Origin: Crossiella sp. CA-258035
GTDB taxonomy: Bacteria; Actinomycetota; Actinomycetes; Mycobacteriales; Pseudonocardiaceae
NCBI RefSeq assembly: GCF_030064675.1
Contig: NZ_CP116413.1
Span: forward strand, 3,504,001 to 3,568,000
Reading direction: 5' to 3'
DNA: 64,000 nucleotides
In this document: positions 52,175-61,569 of the stretch, one piece after another
How the letters are laid out: every line of letters begins with the position of its first letter
How positions within the stretch are numbered: position 1 is the stretch's first letter
Program-made: the position numbers and the translations under genes
Notes under the pieces: model-generated
Database searches by the model: none
What the model saw: the letters and a program-made list of their open reading frames with translations, nothing else
What the model was told of the DNA's origin: nothing

Positions 52175-52575
52175 AGTCAGAATACCTCTTTGCGCCGCGA
52201 GGGCGCGACTGCGGCCACCGTCCCCGTTAGGTGGTGACCGTCTGCTTCTGTAGGTCGTGTGTCACCGCGCGAACGTGTCGAAGGCAGACGGTCGGTGGAT
52301 CCGGGCGTTCGCCGAGTGACGGGTGTTTGGGGTGGCGGCGCTGGCGGTGCACTTCGCGGTGAGTCCCAGCCCACTACGGCTTCAGTGGCAAAGCCAGGCG
52401 ACCGCGAGTGGCGCGTGGAGGTCCGTCGCGCTGCGTCCGGGAAAGCTCGCGTTCCTGCACTTGCCGGAGTGCGCGGAACGTTGGTGCTGGCGAATGCCGC
52501 CACGTCGTCCCGGCCATGGAGGACCGCCGGCGCGGGGGCGAACTGCACGACTGGCGAGCAACCTGGCGCGTCGTC
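52175..52575. other. Non-coding gap before the CRISPR array
   Basis: About 400 bases without a supported gene. Open frames on both strands here have poor codon bias. Confidence 0.4.
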
Positions 52576-52965
52576 GGGGCTACCCCGCCTGCGCGATGCC
52601 GACGCGGGCGATGCCGACGCCCTCAACTCCGGAACGCGATCACCCCGCTCGCGCGGGGACGACCCCATAGACCGTACGCCACTCGCGCCAGCGTGGGGAC
52701 TACCCCCGCTCGCGCGGGGACGACGACGCAGAACCCGTTGGCACCGGGGACCTGCGACCACCCCCGCCTGTGCGGGGACGGCACGGTCGCCAAGATGGAA
52801 ACCGCCCGCATCGGGGGACCACCCCCGCCTGCGCGGGGACGACTTAGCCACGCGATCTGCCGCCCGGTGCAGCACCGGACCATCCCCGCCTGCGCGGGGA
52901 CGACCCACCGCTACCGAAAGCCCGACGGCGGTGCCCGGGACCACCCCCGCTTGCGCGGGGACGAC
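52576..52965 (-). CRISPR. Short type I-E-like CRISPR array, 7 repeats
   Basis: 28-bp repeats beginning GGACCACCCCCG and ending GCGCGGGGACGAC start at 52576, 52636, 52697, 52755, 52816, 52877 and 52938, with spacers of 30-33 bases. On the minus strand the repeat starts GTCGTCCCCGCGCAGGCGGGG, as in actinobacterial type I-E arrays. The left repeats are increasingly degenerate (the 52576 copy has several changes), so the left is the trailer end and the leader would be on the right, where instead a truncated cas3 fragment begins. Repeats in the right half are nearly identical. No cas1/cas2/cascade genes are in the window. Confidence 0.88.
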
Positions 52966-52970
52966 TCAGC

Positions 52971-53339
52971 GTGGGCATCGCGCGGGGAATGGGGATCACC
53001 GGGGAGCATGCTCGACGGTTGGTGGCGTTGTGGGCGGGCCTGCACGATCTGGGCAAGATCACCGAGGTGTTTCAGCGGCTGAACCAGGCCGCCTTCGCTG
53101 AGCTTGAGCGCTTGGCCGGCTACCCGGTGGACGGCTCGATCCCGCGGGTCAGGCATGACCTGGCGGGCCAGATCGCGGTGGCACCGTTGCTGGCCGCCCC
53201 CACCGGACTGGCCCGCCCCCTGCTGGGTGTTCTGTCGATGCTGGATGCCCACGGCGTGCCCGCGACCCTGCTGACCACCCCGGCCGTCCTGGCCCACCTC
53301 GGCAAGGCTCGCGGGCGGGCCGTGGCAGCCTCACGTTGA
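52971..53339 (+). pseudogene. Truncated cas3 HD-domain fragment
   Basis: The frame reads MGITGEHARRLVALWAGLHDLGKITEVFQR: LHDLGK followed by FQ is the Cas3'' HD nuclease metal site. A later RHDLAGQIAVAPLLA corresponds to the next helix with a conserved His. Full Cas3 is about 900 residues and starts well upstream of this helix. Here the 5' part is replaced by the array and the rest is missing after about 120 residues. This indicates a collapsed CRISPR-Cas locus. Confidence 0.7.
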
Positions 53340-53747
53340 TCAACAGCGTGTCTGGCCTCCCGGTCGTGGTCATCGGGCCATGGATAGACCTGCTCACCCA
53401 GGCGCCATACGGCCTGCTCACCGGGCCGATACAACGGCTAGACAAGCACGGTGGCCACGCCTCGGACACCGAAGAGGGCAAGCACCAGGACCGCGCACCG
53501 GTGGCCAGCCCAAGCCGACCAGCCCGGCCACCCTGCTCGAGGACGCGAGCCCGAGCGCGGGCACCGGCACCGAGCACGGCGAACGTGAGGTCGCGGACCT
53601 GGGCGCGCTCCGCGGTCGAAGACGGACACCAAGCCGGCCGGACCCTGCCCGTGGGGCGAGAACACTGCCGCGGACGCCCTCGTCCTGACCGGTACGCCCA
53701 CCGGGCAGGGCAGCTGATGCAGGTGCCAGGGTGTGAGAGCCTGGCTC
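53340..53747. other. Non-coding gap after the cas3 fragment
   Basis: About 400 bases with no gene I can support. Overlapping open frames on both strands have inconsistent codon bias. A 17-bp palindrome TGAGAGCCTGGCTCTCA at 53734-53750 overlaps the stop of the WD40 gene. Confidence 0.4.
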
Positions 53748-56700
53748 TCAAGCGCACGGCTTGTCGTAGGGCAGGTCGGGGAAGTATCGGTCCCAGTCTG
53801 CGGGGCTGAGCACCGGGGAGCGGCGGCAGATCTGCTCGACCGCCGCCTCCAGGGTGACGGGCTGGCGGCGGAAGGTGCGGTCGGCCGTGATGGCCAGGCG
53901 GCCGTCGGCGGTGAAGGTCAGCGCCGAGGCGTTGTAGGTGTGGTTGTGGTCGGTGAGCACCGCGGACTCCTCGGCCACCGCCGCGCTTCCCACCCGCCAC
54001 AGCCGCACGGTGTCGTCCGGGGCGGCCGTCGCCAGGGTCTGGCCGTCCGCGCTGAAGGCCAGGGCCGTGATCGGCACCCGGTGCCCGCGCAGCACCGCGC
54101 CCGGGCGGGGTGCGCGCGGGTTGGAGACGTCCCAGAGCCGGGCGGTGCCGTCGGTGCTGGTGGTCACCAGGATCTCGCGGCCGGGGTGGAAGGCCGTGGC
54201 GTAGTGCGGGCCCGCCGGGTCGCTGATCGTGGCCGGGTTCTTTGGGTCGGCCAGGTGCCAGAGCTTGACGGTGCCCGCGCTGTCCCCGGTGACCAGGGTC
54301 AGGCCGTTGCGGGTGAAGGCGGCGCTCAGCAGGGTCGTGCGGGTGGAGGTGAAGGTGGTGACCAGCTCCGGCTGTCGGGGGTCGGCCAGGCGCCACAGCT
54401 GGATGGTGCCGCCGTTCGCCGAGACGAGGGTGTCGCCGTCGGGGCTGAAGGCCACCGCGTCGATGTCCCGTTCCGCCCCGGGCAGCCGGACCAGCTCGGC
54501 GGGGGCCCGGGGGGCGGTGATGTCCCACAGCTTGGTGCCCAGCTCGGAGCTGGTGGCCAGCAGAGGTCGGGTGGGGTGCAACGCCGCCGAGGTCAGCCGG
54601 TTGGCTGGTGCGTCCACTGTGGACAGCTCGCGGCCCGTGTTGTCCCACAACCGGGTCCGGCCGTCGAAGCCCGTGGTCAGCAGCAGGGAGTCCCCCGGGC
54701 GGAAGGACGTGCCGGAGATCTGCTCTCGGTGCCTGCCCAGCGCGTAGTAGCCGAGGTCGTGCAGGCGCACGGTGTGGTCCTCGCTGGTGACCGCCAGGGT
54801 CCGGCCGTCCGGGCTGAAGGTCGCGGCGGCCACGTTGGTGGCGGCCGGGATGACCGCCATGGCGTGCGGTGCGCCGGGATCGGTGATGTCCCACAGCCGG
54901 GTGGTGTTGTCCGCGCCGGTGCTGGCCAGGGTGCGGCCGTCGGGCCCGGCGGTCAGGTGGTGGAGGGGTTCGGCGTGCGCGGCGACCGAGCTCAGCTCCC
55001 GGGGGTTGCCGGGGTCGGCCAGTGACCACAGGTGCAGGTGGTTGTCGGCGCCCCCGGTGGCCAGGACGCGGCCGTCTGGGGTGAAGGCGGTGGCGGTGAG
55101 CGAGGAGTCGGCGCGGAAGGCCGCCCGCTGCCGCAGCTGCCCGTCTGGGGTGTCCCAGACCCGGGCGAACCCGTCCTCGCCGATGCTGACCAGCGGTCCG
55201 CCGTCCGGCGGTACCGCGAGGCTGTGGATGCGGCCGACCTGGCCGTCGAACCGGGAGGTCTCGCGGGGCGCGTCCGGGGTGGTGAGGTCCCACAGCCTCA
55301 GCGTCTGGTCGGTGCCGCCGGTGGCCAGGTAGGGGGTGCCGGGCAGGAACGCGACCGCCTCCACCTGGTCGGTGTGTCCGGTGAGGGTGGCCAGGCCGGC
55401 GGGGTGGGCGGGGTCGCTGAGGTCCCACAGCCGCGCGGTGCGGTCCCAGCTCGCGGTGGCCAGCAGCCTGCCGTCGGGGCTGAAGGCGATCTGGTGCGGG
55501 TAGCCGGTGTGCCCGGTGAGCACCGCGAGCTCGGCCGGTGGCGTGCGGTCGAGCCGCCACAGCCGGATGGTGTTGTCCGCGCCCGCGGTGGCCAGCACGG
55601 TGCCCTTCGGGTGGTAGGCGAGGGAGGTGGTGGCCTTGGTGTGGCCGGTGAGGCTGGTGACCGGCGGCGCGGACAGGGTGGACAGCACCGCGTTGCGGGC
55701 CTGCGTGGACCCGGTGATCCGGTAGGCGGCCAGCCGCAGCTGCGCGGCCAGGTCCGGTTGCACCGTGTGCAGCACCGCGGCCTCCGCGAGGGCCTTCTCG
55801 GCCAGGGCGGCGGCCAGCTGCCGGGAGGCGTTGCGGTGTGCGTACGCGGCGTAGCCGAAGGCCGCGACCGCGACCAGCAGCAGCACCACGAGCAACGCCA
55901 CGAGCCGTTGCAGGGCGCGGGTGCGCCGCCGGGCCTCGGCCTGCTCGCCCTCGTGCGCGGCCAGGCTGGCGGTGAGGAACTCCTGCTCGGCCGGGGTCAG
56001 CGCGGACACGTTGCGCTCGGCCCAGTCCTGGGCGCGGCTGAGCCGGTGCCCTCGGTACAGCGCGCCCGGGTCGTGCTGGTGCTCCCGCCACGCGCCGGTG
56101 GCCTCGGTGAGCCTGCGGTGGATGAGCAGGCCCTCGCGGTCGGCGTCGAGCCACTCCCGCAGCCGGGGCCAGTGCCCGATCAGCGCCTCGTGCGAGATCT
56201 GCACGCTGTCGCGGTCCACGGTGACCAGCCGGGCCTGGGTGAGCCGGTCCAGGATGGTGCCCACCTCGGGTGTGCCCAGGTCGAGTTCGGCCAGCGGCAG
56301 GCGCCGCCGGGTGTCGTCGGTGCCCTCTCCCAGCGCCGTCAGCCGAAGGAGGACCAGCCGGGTGAGTCGCTGCTGCTGCGGGGTGAGGTCGCGGTAGACG
56401 CTCTCGGCGGTGGCCGCCAGCGCGTGCCGGATGCCGCCCGCTGACTCGTAGGCGGCGGTGGTCAGGGCCACGCCCTGGCGTCGGTGCCAGGTCTCGCGCA
56501 GCGCGTGCGAGAGCAGCGGCAGGATGCCCGGCTGGTCGACGGCCTCGCCGACCACCCGCGCGACCAGCGCCGTCTCCACCTTGCAGCCGGCCAGGACTGC
56601 GGGCCGGGTGATCGTCTCTCGCAGCTCGTCGACTGACATCGCGCCGACCAGCACCTGCCCGTCGCGCAGGGCCGCCCGCAGGCCGGGGTGGTGCCCGCAG

Positions 56701-57533
56701 TGCCCGTAGAAGTCGGCCCGCACCCCCAGCACGACCCGGGTGCGGCTGTGCTCTGCGCCGGCGGCGTGCAGCAGCGCGGTGAGGAAGGCCTCGCGCTCCA
56801 GCGGGTCGGTGCACAGGGTGAAGACCTCCTCGAACTGGTCCACCACGAGCAGCAGCTCGGTCCCCTCGGCGTGCCTGGCCAGGGCCTGTCGGATCCGCAG
56901 GTGCAGGTTGCGCGGGTCGGCGCCGAGCTCGGCGGTCAGCTCGACCGCGGACGCCCCGGTGAGGCCGGACAGCGCGACCGCGCACTCCTGCACCGGGTGT
57001 GTGCCCGGGGTCAGCACCACCACCGGTTCCGGGCCGTGCTCGCCGAGGCCGGACCGCACGGCCCGGGCGGCCAGGCCCGCGCGCAGCAGCGAGGACTTGC
57101 CGGAGCCCGAGCCGCCGAACACGGCCGTGAACCGGCGGGCCTGGACCTGCTCGACCAGCTCGTCGACGAGCTGGTCGCGGCCGAAGAACCGGTCGGCGTC
57201 GTCGATCTGGAACGCGGCCAGCCCCAGGTAGGGGCACGTTTCGTCAGCGGTGTCCGGGGTGTCGGCGGCCAGCTCGGCGGCCACGTGGTGCCAGCGCTGC
57301 TCCCACCACGCGGTGTCCCCGCCGCAGCCGGCGACGTAGGCCAGCGTCACCTCCAGGCTGGGCAGCTTCCGGCCGGAGGCGGCCGAGGACAGCGCCGCGA
57401 CCGAGAAATGCGTGCGCCTGGCCAGCTCCCGGTACACCGGGTTCCCCGCCTGTTTGCGCAACTCCCGCAAATCGGACGCGAAGCGCAGGACCGGTGTGTC
57501 CCCGGCATCGAGCGCGCGTTCTCCACGTGGCAT
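53748..57533 (-). CDS. XRE-nSTAND NTPase with WD40 repeats
   Basis: 1261 residues from ATG 57533 with a G-rich ribosome-binding site. Residues about 12-70 are an XRE-like helix-turn-helix (LRELRKQAGNPVYRELARRTHFS). About 100-480 form a STAND NTPase: Walker A FGGSGSGKSSLLRAG (Lys146) and Walker B ELLLVVDQFEEVF. About 555-575 is one transmembrane helix (LVALLVVLLLVAVAAFGYA). About 630-1220 contain some fourteen WD40 blades ending …LWD/LWR. This layout is a common actinomycete signalling protein in which ATP hydrolysis drives oligomerisation on a ligand. The helix-turn-helix plus membrane helix suggest a role other than simple DNA binding. It stands alone, divergent from the secreted lectin gene. 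Confidence 0.9.
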   Translation of the reverse strand: MPRGERALDAGDTPVLRFASDLRELRKQAGNPVYRELARRTHFSVAALSSAASGRKLPSLEVTLAYVAGCGGDTAWWEQRWHHVAAELAADTPDTADETCPYLGLAAFQIDDADRFFGRDQLVDELVEQVQARRFTAVFGGSGSGKSSLLRAGLAARAVRSGLGEHGPEPVVVLTPGTHPVQECAVALSGLTGASAVELTAELGADPRNLHLRIRQALARHAEGTELLLVVDQFEEVFTLCTDPLEREAFLTALLHAAGAEHSRTRVVLGVRADFYGHCGHHPGLRAALRDGQVLVGAMSVDELRETITRPAVLAGCKVETALVARVVGEAVDQPGILPLLSHALRETWHRRQGVALTTAAYESAGGIRHALAATAESVYRDLTPQQQRLTRLVLLRLTALGEGTDDTRRRLPLAELDLGTPEVGTILDRLTQARLVTVDRDSVQISHEALIGHWPRLREWLDADREGLLIHRRLTEATGAWREHQHDPGALYRGHRLSRAQDWAERNVSALTPAEQEFLTASLAAHEGEQAEARRRTRALQRLVALLVVLLLVAVAAFGYAAYAHRNASRQLAAALAEKALAEAAVLHTVQPDLAAQLRLAAYRITGSTQARNAVLSTLSAPPVTSLTGHTKATTSLAYHPKGTVLATAGADNTIRLWRLDRTPPAELAVLTGHTGYPHQIAFSPDGRLLATASWDRTARLWDLSDPAHPAGLATLTGHTDQVEAVAFLPGTPYLATGGTDQTLRLWDLTTPDAPRETSRFDGQVGRIHSLAVPPDGGPLVSIGEDGFARVWDTPDGQLRQRAAFRADSSLTATAFTPDGRVLATGGADNHLHLWSLADPGNPRELSSVAAHAEPLHHLTAGPDGRTLASTGADNTTRLWDITDPGAPHAMAVIPAATNVAAATFSPDGRTLAVTSEDHTVRLHDLGYYALGRHREQISGTSFRPGDSLLLTTGFDGRTRLWDNTGRELSTVDAPANRLTSAALHPTRPLLATSSELGTKLWDITAPRAPAELVRLPGAERDIDAVAFSPDGDTLVSANGGTIQLWRLADPRQPELVTTFTSTRTTLLSAAFTRNGLTLVTGDSAGTVKLWHLADPKNPATISDPAGPHYATAFHPGREILVTTSTDGTARLWDVSNPRAPRPGAVLRGHRVPITALAFSADGQTLATAAPDDTVRLWRVGSAAVAEESAVLTDHNHTYNASALTFTADGRLAITADRTFRRQPVTLEAAVEQICRRSPVLSPADWDRYFPDLPYDKPCA
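54612..54624. repeat. 13-bp palindrome GTCCACTGTGGAC
   Basis: Third perfect copy, inside the WD40 gene. See also 13166 and 18199. Confidence 0.8.
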
Positions 57534-57685
57534 CGGCCAACCCCCCCCAGATCCCCTCACCAATCGCTCGATTTTTCACCATTGTTTGTCCACGCGTCTG
57601 CGCTGACCGTGAACAACCCGCCAGTCGGTAGACAGGTCTGCGACCGGCCGCACCGAGCGGCTGCGCCTCTTGGGGGATTCTCAAC

Positions 57686-58141
57686 ATGAAGCGGTCAATC
57701 GCCGTCCTGTTCGCCGCGTCCGCCTTCGCCACCGTCCCGCTCGCCACGGCGTCGGCGGCCCCGGCGGAACCCATGGCGGTCAACGTGTTCAAGAACCAGG
57801 CCTCCGGGCAGTGCCTGGACGACAGCATCGAGTACGGCGTCCGGATGCACCCCTGCAACGGGCTGAACTTCCAGCAGTGGCAGGTCCTGTCCACCGGTAC
57901 CGGTAGCCCGGACCACGAGTTCAAGAACCTGGCCACCGGCCGGTGCATCGGCACCGAGTGGGGCAACGACCGGGTCTCCGGCGGGCAGTGCCGGGTCAGC
58001 GGGCAGTCGATGTGGCGCACCAAGCGCTGGAACGACGGCACCTTCCAGCTGAACAACCTGTGGGCGAGCAAGTGCCTGGAGCACCGGGGCTCGCTGCACG
58101 TGGCGGGCTGCAACTCCAGCAGAGAGCAGAGCTGGCTGTGA
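57686..58141 (+). CDS. Secreted ricin-B-type lectin
   Basis: 151 residues with a signal peptide (VLFAASAFATVPLATASAAPA, cleaved near residue 25). The mature part is one beta-trefoil: KNQASGQCLDD, FQQWQVLS (Q-x-W), NLATGRCIGTEW, and SREQSWL at the end. It has Cys residues in positions typical for carbohydrate-binding RICIN domains. It precedes, in the same direction, a large secreted protein that also ends in a RICIN domain; the gap is 20 bases, so the two probably share a transcript. It could target cell-wall or glycan substrates. Confidence 0.88.
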   Translation: MKRSIAVLFAASAFATVPLATASAAPAEPMAVNVFKNQASGQCLDDSIEYGVRMHPCNGLNFQQWQVLSTGTGSPDHEFKNLATGRCIGTEWGNDRVSGGQCRVSGQSMWRTKRWNDGTFQLNNLWASKCLEHRGSLHVAGCNSSREQSWL

Positions 58142-58161
58142 AGCGGACCTGGAGAAATCCG

Positions 58162-61100
58162 ATGAGACGACATCGCGGCCGCACCGCGCTGGCGGTGGTC
58201 GCCGGGCTGGTGCTGAGCACGTTCACCGCGCTCACGCCACCGGCCGCCACGGCCGAACCGGTCCCGGCGGGCACCACCGCACCGCAGCAGCGGGCGGCCC
58301 TGCTCGGCGCGGACTGGCAGCGCTCCGGTGACCGCCTGTGGACCACGGTCGGCGACGGCGACGGCCTCCACGTGCTGACCGCCCACGCCCGCGACGGCTA
58401 CACCTGGCGCACCACCGCCACCCTGGCCGTGCCGGGGCTGGACTCCGACCAGTGGATCGGCAATGCCTGCGCCACCGCCTCGGGGAACAAGCTGGTCGTG
58501 GTCTACGCGCCCCGGGCCTTCACCAACCGGGAGGAGCTGTTCGACCGGGGCGGGTTCACCGCCGTGGTCGACCTCGGCTCCGGGGCCGTGACCCCGGTCG
58601 CGGCGCGCACCTCGCTGGCCTACTTCAACCCCGGGTGCGGTGCCGACGAGAAGGTCGCGCTCACCCAGGCGGGCCAGGACAAGACCGGGGTGCTGCTGCT
58701 GGACGCGACGACCGCCAAGCTCAGCCCGCGCATCGAACTGCCCGGCCAGGCCACCTCGGCGGTACCCAGCGGCAACGACGTGCTGGTCGCCGGTCTGGGC
58801 AGGCTGGAGCGGGTGAGCCAGGTGGGCAAGCGGGACGTGGTGACCGCGACCGCGGGCATCGCGCAGCGGCTGCGGCCGGACGCCGGCGGCGGTGTGGTCT
58901 TCTCCGAGTACGACCGCACCGAGAGCCGGATCCGCAGGCACGCCGGCGGCCGGGCGACCACCCTGGCCACCGGGAAGTTCGGCGAGATCGGCACCACCGT
59001 CGGCCGAGGCGCGCGGGTCTACATCACCGGCGCCGCGACGACGGGCGAGCTGCCCGCCGAGGTGCGCAAGCTGGACGTGCCGGTCTCCGCGCAGGTCTCC
59101 AGCGACGGCGAGGCGGCCATCGTGGGCCAGCAGGACCCGATCCCGTCACCGGGGATGGCGGCCACCAGGCAGACGACGATCGAGATCCGCAGCACCAAGA
59201 CCGGCAAGCCGGTGCGGTTCGCCGTCGAACCGGTGCCCGTCCGCCCCGCTCCCGGCCCCACGCCCGGTGGCGGCGCGGCGCTCGCTCGGGCGGCTGCGCT
59301 GGACACGGTGGACGCCGGGGCGGTGTGCTCAGTGGAGCGCAACGACCCGAGGGTGCAGGTGTACCAGCCTGCGCCGCGTCAGGTGGAGTGGGCCGCCAAC
59401 GCCGCCGTGCAGGGCCAGCTGATGATCACCCGGGAGGCGGGCTGGAAGTCCAACGGCCTGGGCGCCTACAAGCCGCAGGAGATGTTCTGGCCCCTGCCGC
59501 TGAACAACGGGGCGGGCAAGCACGTCCCGGCCCAGGTCCTGCTCGGCGTGCTGGGCCAGGAGTCGAACCTGTGGCAGGCCAAGCGACACGTCCTGCCGGG
59601 TCAGACCGGCAACCCGCTGGTGGGCAACTACTACGGCGTCAACTACTACAACGACACCGAGGAGGACGACTGGACCATCAACTGGAACAAGGCCGACTGC
59701 GGCTACGGGGTCGGGCAGGTCACCGACGGCATGCGCAAGCCGGGGCACCCGCACCCGGACAAGCCGAACGACCGGCCGAGAACCGCCGCCGAGCAGCGGG
59801 CGATCGGCACCGACTACGCGGCCAACATCGCCGCCTCGCTGCGGATCCTGCAGGACAAGTGGAACGAGCTCCAGTCGGTCCGCAACTTCGTCAACAACAA
59901 CGACCCGAGCAAGATCGAGAACTGGTTCTTCGCCCTGTGGGCCTACAACTCCGGTTACCACGTGCCGGGTGAGCCGAACTCCAACGGCGCGTACGGGCTG
60001 GGCTGGGGCAACAACCCGGTCAACCCGAAGTACGACCAGCAGCGGCACCCGTTCGGCCAGGAGCCGACCGACTTCAAGTACCCGCAGCGCTGGCCGTACC
60101 CGGAGAAGGTGATCGGTTTCGCGGCGAACCCGCCGTCGGGTTATGACCACCCCGGTTCGGAGGTGCCGTTCTTCCGGCCCGCGACCTGGCCGGGTGGCCC
60201 GACCACCGGTGTGCTCAACCGGATGAGGGCCAAACCGCCGATCACGCAGTTCTGCGACGAGAGCAACGAGTGCTTCCCGGACCGGCCGAAGGTGCAGCCC
60301 AACGCGCCGGAGGTCAAGGACGAGCCGCTCGGGCCCTGCTACCACAAGAACGCGGCCGGGCAGTACGACCTGAAGTGCTGGTTCCACCAGTCCAGCACGT
60401 GGAAGACCGACTGTGATTCCACCTGCGGGCAGGAGTTCATCCGGTTCGACCCGCCGTACTCGGTGGAGCAGCCGATCCGCAAGGACGACTGGTCCATCAG
60501 CTACCCGCCGCGCTGCGTCACCACGGGCCTGCCGACGAGCTTCATGCTGATCGACAACGTCCCGGTCGACGTGCCCACGGTCAGCACCAAGAACTGCAAC
60601 AAGATCGCCAGCTCCGGCTCCTTCGAGCTGGAGTACGGCACGCCCTCGGCCAAGATCGACCTGCACCAGGTCGGCGGCGGCTACGGCGCGCACTTCTGGT
60701 GGAGCACCACCCGGCAGGAGCAGGGCGGCCCCGGTCAGCACCCGCAACGCATCAGCGCCAGCTGGACGTTGAATCGCAAGCTCAACGCCCCGGCCAAGGT
60801 GTTCGTGCACGTCCCCGACCACCTGGCCAACGCCGAGGTGACCTACGAGGTGGACAGCGCCTGGGGTGTGCAGAAGCGCACCGTACGGCAGAAGGACGCC
60901 CCGGGCACGGCGCCCAACGCCCAGAACGAACCCGTCACCACCACCAGCGGCAACCGCTGGGTGTACCTGGGCGGATTCATGTTCGACGACAAGAACTTCC
61001 CCAGGGTGCGACTGTCCAATGTGGCCGCACGAGTACCCGTCACGCAGAACGTGGCCTTCGACGCGGTGGCGTTCGCGCCGTTGTCGCCCAACGAGGTGCC

Positions 61101-61569
61101 GGACGACGTGATCAAGCGGATCCGGAACAACGGCACCGACAAGTGCCTGGTGATCCAGGACAACTCCGGCGCGGTGGGCGCACCCGCCGTGCAGCGGACC
61201 TGCGCGCACTCCTTCCCGGACACGTGGGCCTTCCGCTTCAGCCACAACGGCCCCAGCACAGGCGAGGACCAGGGCCCGCACTACCGGGTCATCAACCGCA
61301 ACAGCGGTCTGTGCCTCGGTGTGCGGCCCCGGGGTGTGCCGGCCACCCAGGCCGTGCAGGTGCCGTGTGACAGCGCCGACCACGCCGTCACCTGGAAGTT
61401 CTACGTGGGCCCTGCCAGCTCCTTCGAGCACGGGCTGGTGCCGACCTCGAGCCCGCTGGCCCTCATTCCGCGCGGCGGTTCGACCGGGGACGGGACAGTG
61501 GTTCAACTGGCCGAGATGCCGGGCACCGACGCACCTCGCTACTTCTTCTGGACGGCTGATGATGCGTGA
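58162..61569 (+). CDS. Secreted multidomain protein with lysozyme-like (SLT) core and RICIN domain
   Basis: 1135 residues from ATG 58162 (GGAGA upstream). A signal peptide ends near residue 34 (TPPAATAEP). Residues about 50-380 are beta-rich and propeller-like (WIGNACATASGNKLVVVYAPR). About 420-620 resembles soluble lytic transglycosylases: VLLGVLGQESNLWQA (Glu467), ADCGYGVGQVTDGM and LWAYNSGYH. About 840-980 is a golvesin-C-like beta domain (GGGYGAHFWW … RWVYLGGFMFDD), and the last 150 residues form a RICIN trefoil (NNGTDKCLVIQD … YRVINRNSGLCLGV). It probably binds and cleaves cell-wall glycan outside the cell. The next gene starts before its stop. Confidence 0.75.
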   Translation: MRRHRGRTALAVVAGLVLSTFTALTPPAATAEPVPAGTTAPQQRAALLGADWQRSGDRLWTTVGDGDGLHVLTAHARDGYTWRTTATLAVPGLDSDQWIGNACATASGNKLVVVYAPRAFTNREELFDRGGFTAVVDLGSGAVTPVAARTSLAYFNPGCGADEKVALTQAGQDKTGVLLLDATTAKLSPRIELPGQATSAVPSGNDVLVAGLGRLERVSQVGKRDVVTATAGIAQRLRPDAGGGVVFSEYDRTESRIRRHAGGRATTLATGKFGEIGTTVGRGARVYITGAATTGELPAEVRKLDVPVSAQVSSDGEAAIVGQQDPIPSPGMAATRQTTIEIRSTKTGKPVRFAVEPVPVRPAPGPTPGGGAALARAAALDTVDAGAVCSVERNDPRVQVYQPAPRQVEWAANAAVQGQLMITREAGWKSNGLGAYKPQEMFWPLPLNNGAGKHVPAQVLLGVLGQESNLWQAKRHVLPGQTGNPLVGNYYGVNYYNDTEEDDWTINWNKADCGYGVGQVTDGMRKPGHPHPDKPNDRPRTAAEQRAIGTDYAANIAASLRILQDKWNELQSVRNFVNNNDPSKIENWFFALWAYNSGYHVPGEPNSNGAYGLGWGNNPVNPKYDQQRHPFGQEPTDFKYPQRWPYPEKVIGFAANPPSGYDHPGSEVPFFRPATWPGGPTTGVLNRMRAKPPITQFCDESNECFPDRPKVQPNAPEVKDEPLGPCYHKNAAGQYDLKCWFHQSSTWKTDCDSTCGQEFIRFDPPYSVEQPIRKDDWSISYPPRCVTTGLPTSFMLIDNVPVDVPTVSTKNCNKIASSGSFELEYGTPSAKIDLHQVGGGYGAHFWWSTTRQEQGGPGQHPQRISASWTLNRKLNAPAKVFVHVPDHLANAEVTYEVDSAWGVQKRTVRQKDAPGTAPNAQNEPVTTTSGNRWVYLGGFMFDDKNFPRVRLSNVAARVPVTQNVAFDAVAFAPLSPNEVPDDVIKRIRNNGTDKCLVIQDNSGAVGAPAVQRTCAHSFPDTWAFRFSHNGPSTGEDQGPHYRVINRNSGLCLGVRPRGVPATQAVQVPCDSADHAVTWKFYVGPASSFEHGLVPTSSPLALIPRGGSTGDGTVVQLAEMPGTDAPRYFFWTADDA

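Noticed and set aside
52240-52620. Protein-coding gene left of the CRISPR array
   Set aside because: Open frames there run on into the repeats, lack ribosome-binding sites and have no codon bias.
53734-53750. Palindrome TGAGAGCCTGGCTCTCA as a terminator
   Set aside because: The arms leave only one base for a loop, so an RNA hairpin is unlikely. It may simply be chance or a protein-binding site.
53149-57237. Long minus-strand frame (1362 codons) over the WD40 gene
   Set aside because: It is a shifted frame of the real WD40 gene with Arg/Pro-rich nonsense composition.
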